DNA of 9,982 nucleotides from an uncultured Eubacteriales bacterium (GTDB lineage Bacteria; Bacillota; Clostridia; Lachnospirales; Lachnospiraceae): positions 1 to 9,982 of the forward strand of contig ONWK01000359.1 in NCBI GenBank assembly GCA_900321505.1. The letters are read 5' to 3'. Positions 5,963-9,982 of this stretch are shown here, piece after piece. Position numbers and translations under genes: made by a program. The notes under the pieces were generated by a model, which was not told the DNA's origin, did not search any database, and saw only the letters and a program-made list of their open reading frames with translations. How positions within the stretch are numbered: position 1 is the first letter of the stretch; each line of letters opens with the position of its first letter.

Positions 5963-5980
5963 CTCGGGCAAAGCCCGGAG
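5963..5980 (+). other. Small hairpin in the PBP-murD gap
   Basis: CGGGC (5965-5969) pairs with GCCCG (5973-5977) across an AAA loop, extendable by CT/AG with a one-base bulge. No T-tract follows, so it is not an intrinsic terminator. It could affect mRNA stability or processing upstream of murD; no function is supported. Confidence 0.4.
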
Positions 5981-6012
5981 AATCCTGAAATCATATAACG
6001 GAGGAAGAAAAA

Positions 6013-7371
6013 ATGAATGGTAAGCATGTGCTGGTACTGGGGGCAGCAAGGAGCGGTATCTGTTCTGCGGAGCTTTTGATCCGCAACGGAGCGGAGGTGA
6101 CCGTATTTGACCAGAATGAGAAACTGGACCGGAATGTTTTCTTTTCACATTTTGAGGGGAATAAAAAGCCGGAGCTTGTAATAGGGGAATTCCCCGACAA
6201 GCTGCTTACCGTGGCGGATCTGGCGGTTATCAGTCCGGGTATCCCTCTTGATCTTCCTTTTGTAGAGGCTATAGTTTCTGCCGGTATTCCCTTATGGGGA
6301 GAGATAGAGCTGGCATCCTATTACAATAAGGGAAGGATCGCCGGTATTACGGGAACCAACGGAAAGACAACGACTACCACGCTTGTGGGCGAGATCTTCA
6401 AGGCAGCAGCTCCCGACAGTCTTGTTGTAGGAAATATCGGCATTCCCTTTACAGGCGACGCTGATAAGACCCATGAGGGGCAGCTTATATCGGCTGAGAT
6501 CAGCTCATTCCAGCTTCAGACAGCGCCCTCATTTCATCCTGAAGTAGCGGCGCTTTTGAATCTTACGCCGGATCACCTGAACAGGCATGGTACATTTGAA
6601 AACTATGCAGATGCCAAGATGCTCATCACCAGGAATCAGACGCGTGATAACTATTTCGTCATGAATTATGATGACCCTGAGGTACGTGTAAGGGGTGAGG
6701 CGCTCTCAAATGTTCATGTTATATGGTTCAGCCGCCTTTCAGAGCCTGAAGACGGTGTTTTTGTAAGGGGAGGGCATATCATCCTCAGGAACTCAAAGGT
6801 TGAGATACCGATCCTTCCGCTTGCGGAGATTCAGATCCTCGGCGCTCATAATGTGGAAAATGTACTGGCTGCCACAGCCATCACATATTATATGGGCGTT
6901 GATCCTGCTATCATCCGCAATACGGTTAAGAACTTCCGCGGTGTGGAGCACCGTATCGAATATGTCAGAACTCTTCACGGAGTAAACTATTACAATGATT
7001 CAAAGGGAACGAATCCGGATGCTGCGATCAAAGCGATCCAGGCTATGCAGAATCCCACGCTCCTTATAGGCGGCGGGTATAATAAGCATAACTCCTATGA
7101 TGAATGGATAGATGCCTTCGGAGGTAAGGTGAGATACCTTGTTCTTCTGGGTGAAACGGCTCAGGCCATAGAGGATACGGCCATAAGACACGGCTTCAGG
7201 GATGTTATCCGTGTCAACAGCCTGGATGAGGCTGTAAGGACCTGCTACGGACTGGCAAGGCCCGGAGACTGTGTGCTGCTTTCTCCCGCATGCGCAAGCT
7301 GGGATATGTTCAAGGATTTTGAAGAGAGAGGCAGACTCTTTAAAGAATATGTAAACGCTCTGGAGGACTAG
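6013..7371 (+). CDS. murD: UDP-N-acetylmuramoyl-L-alanine--D-glutamate ligase MurD
   Basis: MurD adds D-glutamate to UDP-MurNAc-L-Ala with ATP hydrolysis in the cytoplasm, the second amino-acid addition of peptidoglycan precursor synthesis. The 452-residue protein has the expected three-domain layout. An N-terminal Rossmann-like domain opens with VLVLGAARSG (6-15) and contains the SPGIP segment (74-78). The central ATPase domain has the P-loop GITGTNGKTTT (111-121), ISAEISSFQL (159-168) and LNLTPDHLNRHGTFENY (182-198). The C-terminal domain has GVEHRIE (310-316), NDSKGTNPDA (328-337) and LLSPACASWDMF (422-433). Length matches the family. GGAGG (6000-6004) lies 8 bases before ATG. mraY, which often precedes murD in Firmicute dcw clusters, is absent here. 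Its final codons carry the ribosome binding site of ftsW. Confidence 0.97.
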   Translation: MNGKHVLVLGAARSGICSAELLIRNGAEVTVFDQNEKLDRNVFFSHFEGNKKPELVIGEFPDKLLTVADLAVISPGIPLDLPFVEAIVSAGIPLWGEIELASYYNKGRIAGITGTNGKTTTTTLVGEIFKAAAPDSLVVGNIGIPFTGDADKTHEGQLISAEISSFQLQTAPSFHPEVAALLNLTPDHLNRHGTFENYADAKMLITRNQTRDNYFVMNYDDPEVRVRGEALSNVHVIWFSRLSEPEDGVFVRGGHIILRNSKVEIPILPLAEIQILGAHNVENVLAATAITYYMGVDPAIIRNTVKNFRGVEHRIEYVRTLHGVNYYNDSKGTNPDAAIKAIQAMQNPTLLIGGGYNKHNSYDEWIDAFGGKVRYLVLLGETAQAIEDTAIRHGFRDVIRVNSLDEAVRTCYGLARPGDCVLLSPACASWDMFKDFEERGRLFKEYVNALED

Positions 7372-7376
7372 GATCG

Positions 7377-8510
7377 GTGAAAAAAAAGAAGCAGAAAAAC
7401 TTTTTTTACCGCGGGACGTATTTTGATTATCCGTCCCTTTTTCTGATTCTTTTCCTCTTTATGTTCGGACTTATAATGGTAATGAGCGTAAGCTCCTATC
7501 AGGGCAGTGTGGAATTCGATGACAGCACCTATTTCTTCAAAAGACAGCTGATTTTCGGTTCCGGCGGACTTCTGGCCATGTGGTTTGTATCGCATATACG
7601 GTATCAGTATCTTAAAAACTGGAGCCTTGTGATCTGCGTGGGGTCCATGCTCCTGCTGATCCTGGTATTTGTTGTGGGTTCGGCTTCCCACGGCTCCACA
7701 AGATGGATCAACCTGGGCTTTATATCCTTCCAGCCCTCTGAGATCGCAAAGCTCGCGCTGATCATTTATACCGCGCATATCTGCACTGCAAAAAGTGCGT
7801 ACCTCAGATCCATAATGGGAACGATCATTGTAATGATCCTTCCGATGATATGTATAGTCCTGATCGCCATCGAAAACCTGAGTACCGCTATAGTCTGCGG
7901 CGTCATTGTTGTTGCGATCTGGTTTGTGGCCACGCCTAAAAAATGGCATCTTGCCATCGTTATCGCCGTAGCTGCGGCGGGGTTCGTCATCTTCCTGAAC
8001 ATGGCTTCATACCGTGGAGGCCGTATTGAAGCGTGGCTGCATCCAGAGACCTCACCTGACGGCTATCAGACCATGCAGGCACTGTATGCCATCGGCTCGG
8101 GCGGCCTTTTCGGCCGGGGGCTGGGACAGAGTATCCAGAAGATGGGCTTCATACCGGAGGCTCATAATGATATGATCTTCTCCGTAATCTGTGAGGAGCT
8201 TGGCATAGTCGGAGGCATGGCCATTATTCTCGTGTTCGGCATGCTGTTGTGGCGCTTTCGTTTCATTGCAGAGGGCGCGCCGGACAGATTCGGCGCACTT
8301 ATGGTTGTCGGCGTCATAGCGCATATAGCATTCCAGGTCATCCTGAATATCTGCGTTGTAACGAATACACTTCCCAATACGGGCTGTGCACTTCCCTTCA
8401 TCAGTTACGGAGGCTCGTCGCTGGCCTTCCTGATGGTTGAGATGGGACTGGTCCTGTCGGTATCCCGCCAGATCGTTCCCGTCAGCAGACAGGAGGAGGT
8501 GGCAGGATGA
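7377..8510 (+). CDS. ftsW: SEDS-family peptidoglycan glycosyltransferase FtsW (SpoVE-like)
   Basis: SEDS proteins are membrane glycosyltransferases that polymerise lipid II into glycan strands; FtsW works with a class B PBP at the septum. The 377-residue product has about ten hydrophobic segments and the SEDS motifs: GSTRWINLGFISFQPSEIAK (106-125), ENLSTAIV (166-173), RIEAWLHPE (216-224), GLFGRGLGQSIQKMGFIPEA (243-262) with the likely catalytic Asp265 in HNDMIFSVICEELG, and PFISYGGSS (340-348). GTG at 7377 is taken as start because GGAGGA at 7362-7367, within the last murD codons, is 9 bases upstream; only 5 bases separate the murD stop from this start. This suggests coupled translation. RodA and SpoVE are close relatives, but position beside ftsQ, ftsZ and the PBP favours FtsW. 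murG, often located next, is missing. Confidence 0.93.
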   Translation: MKKKKQKNFFYRGTYFDYPSLFLILFLFMFGLIMVMSVSSYQGSVEFDDSTYFFKRQLIFGSGGLLAMWFVSHIRYQYLKNWSLVICVGSMLLLILVFVVGSASHGSTRWINLGFISFQPSEIAKLALIIYTAHICTAKSAYLRSIMGTIIVMILPMICIVLIAIENLSTAIVCGVIVVAIWFVATPKKWHLAIVIAVAAAGFVIFLNMASYRGGRIEAWLHPETSPDGYQTMQALYAIGSGGLFGRGLGQSIQKMGFIPEAHNDMIFSVICEELGIVGGMAIILVFGMLLWRFRFIAEGAPDRFGALMVVGVIAHIAFQVILNICVVTNTLPNTGCALPFISYGGSSLAFLMVEMGLVLSVSRQIVPVSRQEEVAG

Positions 8511-9214
8511 AGACGAAGACCATCATTATCCTGCTGATCATAGCTGCCCTGCTGGGAGGCGCGGCGTTTTATGTAAGTACATTTCACCTGGATGAGGTGC
8601 AGATAGAGGGCTGTGTGCTTTCGTCTCCGGAGGCGATCGAAGCGGCAGTAAGGGATAATGCTCCCATGAACAATATCCTGATGCTGTGGATGAAGAATAA
8701 GGTGAGTCCCATCCGGAACATTCCCTTTGTGGCCAAGCTGGATATAGAATTTGTTAACAAAAATACGCTTAAGGCGACAGTATATGAAAAGTCGGTTGCC
8801 GGATGTCTTGAGTATATGGATCATTATGTATATTTTGACAGGGACGGAATAGTCCTGGAGGCATCATCCGAGAAGAAGGAGGGGGTTCCCTCAATTAACG
8901 GGCTTGATATTACGGCCTGGGAACTGGGAAAGGAGCTTCCCATAGCCGATCCGGACCGTTTTTCCCAGATACTGAATATAACGCAGCTGATCGAAAAATA
9001 TAACCTTGAGATAGATCTGATAAGCTTTACAAAGGAAGGGGAGATCATTTTAAGACATAAAAAGATACTGGTCGAACTCGGTGACGGAAGCAATCTTACC
9101 ATGCAGATGATGAATCTCGGGAGTATACTGCGTGGTCTTGAGGGCAAGAAGGGTACACTCTATATGAAGGAGTTCAATTCTGATACCTCCACGGCCAGCT
9201 TCAAAGAAAAGTGA
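8507..9214 (+). CDS. ftsQ: Cell division protein FtsQ/DivIB
   Basis: FtsQ/DivIB is a bitopic divisome scaffold whose extracytoplasmic part binds the FtsL/FtsB-type coiled-coil proteins. The 235 residues give one N-terminal transmembrane helix (about 5-24) and a POTRA-like domain starting with FHLDEVQIEG (26-35) and closing with the strand pattern IPFVAKLDIEFVNKNTLKA (72-90) and VYEKSVAG. The FtsQ-type beta domain follows, with VYFDRDGIVLEAS (108-120), VPSINGLDI (127-135) and a final GTLYMKEFNSDTST (216-229). Sequence conservation is moderate, so the motif order plus location between ftsW and ftsZ make the call. ATG at 8507 overlaps the ftsW stop as ATGA (8507-8510). A strong AGGAGGAGG (8491-8499) precedes it, indicating translational coupling. 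The length is a little short for Firmicute DivIB, with very little cytoplasmic N-terminus. Confidence 0.9.
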   Translation: MKTKTIIILLIIAALLGGAAFYVSTFHLDEVQIEGCVLSSPEAIEAAVRDNAPMNNILMLWMKNKVSPIRNIPFVAKLDIEFVNKNTLKATVYEKSVAGCLEYMDHYVYFDRDGIVLEASSEKKEGVPSINGLDITAWELGKELPIADPDRFSQILNITQLIEKYNLEIDLISFTKEGEIILRHKKILVELGDGSNLTMQMMNLGSILRGLEGKKGTLYMKEFNSDTSTASFKEK

Positions 9215-9242
9215 CAAAAGTATGAAATTTATTGTTGCAGAA

Positions 9243-9270
9243 TTGACAAAAAAACATTATGATATAGGAT
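9243..9270 (+). promoter_or_regulatory. Probable promoter of ftsZ
   Basis: A perfect -35 hexamer TTGACA (9243-9248) is followed after 16 bases by TAGGAT (9265-9270, 4/6 match to the -10 consensus). A second possible -10, TATGAT (9258-9263, 5/6), pairs with the weak -35 TTGCAG (9235-9240) at 17 bases. With the first pairing, transcription would start near 9277, giving a leader of about 20 bases that begins just before the ftsZ ribosome binding site. No terminator separates ftsQ from ftsZ, so ftsZ may be read from both the operon and this promoter. Confidence 0.6.
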
Positions 9271-9283
9271 GCATGAGTGAAAA

Positions 9284-9299
9284 GGAGGAAAGAACCTTG
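9284..9299 (+). promoter_or_regulatory. Ribosome binding site that decides the ftsZ start
   Basis: AAAGGAGG (9281-9288) is a near-perfect Shine-Dalgarno located 8 bases before the TTG at 9297-9299. The in-frame ATGs upstream (9222 and 9273) have no comparable site: before 9273 there is only AGGA with a 3-base gap, and before 9222 nothing. Confidence 0.8.
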
Positions 9300-9982
9300 C
9301 TTGAGATAAAATCCAATGATGAAAAGACACCAGCAAGAATACTGGTAATAGGTGTGGGCGGTGCAGGTAATAATGCCGTCAACAGAATGATCGATGAGAA
9401 TGTAGAGGGTGTAGAGCTTATAGCTATAAATACAGATAAGCAGGCGCTGTCACTCAGTCGTGCGACTACGAAAATCCAGATCGGTGAAAAGCTGACAAAG
9501 GGCCTTGGCGCAGGAGCCAAGCCTGAGATCGGTGCAAGCGCTGTTGAAGAGAATAGAGAAGAGATAAATGATATAATCAAGGATTCCGACATGGTATTCG
9601 TTACCTGCGGTATGGGCGGCGGTACAGGTACCGGCGCGGCTCCCGTAGTAGCTGAGATCGCAAGGAATCTGGGTATCCTTACAGTCGGCGTTGTTACAAA
9701 GCCCTTCTCCTTTGAGGGTAAGCCGAGAATGAATAATGCGATGAACGGTATCGCAAAGCTGCGTGAGAATGTGGATACCCTTATAGTTATCCCCAATGAC
9801 AAGCTGCTTCAGATCTGCGATAAGCGTACAAGCATCCCTGATGCGCTTAAGAAGGCTGATGAGGTTCTTCAGCAGGGCGTACAGGGCGTGACCGATCTTA
9901 TGAATAAGCCGGGTCTCATCAACCTTGACTTTGCCGACATCCAGACCGTAATGCGTGAGAAAGGTGTGGCACATATCGGTAT
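9297..9982 (+). CDS. ftsZ: Cell division GTPase FtsZ, N-terminal part (runs off the window)
   Basis: FtsZ is the tubulin-like GTPase that forms the cytokinetic ring. The first 228 residues are present and the frame is open to the right edge. Visible motifs are the glycine-rich start RILVIGVGGAGNNAVNRMI (14-32), AINTDKQAL (43-51), the tubulin signature GMGGGTGTGAAP (105-116), VVTKPFSFEG (132-141), RENVDTLIVIPND (156-168) and the catalytic T7 loop NLDFAD (209-214). A Cys (104) stands before the signature where Ala is usual. TTG at 9297 is chosen as start because a strong AAAGGAGG is 8 bases upstream and the resulting MLEIKSN matches the usual N-terminus in Lachnospiraceae as I know it. In-frame ATGs at 9273 and 9222 would add 8 or 25 residues but lack a ribosome binding site and lie upstream of the predicted transcript start. 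Confidence 0.96.
   Translation, partial: MLEIKSNDEKTPARILVIGVGGAGNNAVNRMIDENVEGVELIAINTDKQALSLSRATTKIQIGEKLTKGLGAGAKPEIGASAVEENREEINDIIKDSDMVFVTCGMGGGTGTGAAPVVAEIARNLGILTVGVVTKPFSFEGKPRMNNAMNGIAKLRENVDTLIVIPNDKLLQICDKRTSIPDALKKADEVLQQGVQGVTDLMNKPGLINLDFADIQTVMREKGVAHIG

Noticed and set aside
5588..6148. - strand open frame across the PBP repeat tail and the start of murD
   Set aside because: The Arg/Leu/Pro/His-rich product is the antisense of the low-complexity repeat and spans two real genes.
9257..9802. - strand open frame of 181 codons opposite ftsZ
   Set aside because: It is antisense to highly conserved FtsZ sequence, with a serine-rich product lacking any domain. The + strand frame carries the GTPase motifs.
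1..9982. Mobile element, CRISPR, phage or defence genes
   Set aside because: No direct-repeat/spacer array, transposase, integrase or terminal repeats were seen, and every gene of size is a conserved housekeeping gene on one strand.

Overview
The window is a conserved cell-envelope and division locus, all on the + strand, from a low-to-mid GC Firmicute. The gene order mraZ-rsmH-ftsL-pbp-murD-ftsW-ftsQ-ftsZ without ftsA, the FtsZ N-terminus beginning MLEIKSN, and the FtsL-like protein with a basic cytoplasmic extension all fit Clostridia, most likely Lachnospiraceae. The genus cannot be fixed from sequence alone. I see no mobile element, CRISPR array, tRNA or rRNA, and no sign of transfer.

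Layout. Positions 1-202 hold the 3' end of ychF (a ribosome-associated ATPase). It is followed 24 bases later by lgt (prolipoprotein diacylglyceryl transferase), whose product ends in a long charged tail. A strong intrinsic terminator at 1392-1421 closes this first unit. The 259-base gap between lgt and mraZ holds that terminator, an 11-bp inverted repeat around the lgt stop, a probable promoter with an A/T-tract upstream, and TGGAG repeats that look like the MraZ operator.

The division and cell wall (dcw) cluster then runs from 1587 to the right edge. It encodes MraZ (DNA-binding regulator of the cluster), RsmH (16S rRNA methyltransferase), an FtsL-like bitopic protein, a class B penicillin-binding protein (transpeptidase), MurD (cytoplasmic muropeptide ligase), FtsW (SEDS glycan polymerase), FtsQ/DivIB (divisome scaffold) and the first 228 residues of FtsZ. 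FtsW and the PBP are expected to act as the septal polymerase/crosslinker pair, FtsL and FtsQ to regulate them, MurD to feed the precursor pathway, and FtsZ to organise the ring. Genes are tightly packed, with a 4-base overlap between ftsW and ftsQ. ftsZ also seems to have its own promoter. Four of the eight dcw genes appear to use non-ATG starts.

Points worth a second look are mostly regulatory or architectural. The lgt 3' UTR is complementary over 13 nt to the mraZ ribosome binding site. Two mutually exclusive hairpins with a T-tract sit at the ftsL stop. The PBP ends in a ~135-residue acidic tail containing 11-residue repeats. mraY and murG are missing from their usual places. The ftsZ start can easily be mis-called. 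I found no convincing new multi-gene system; this is a core locus with some unusual details.
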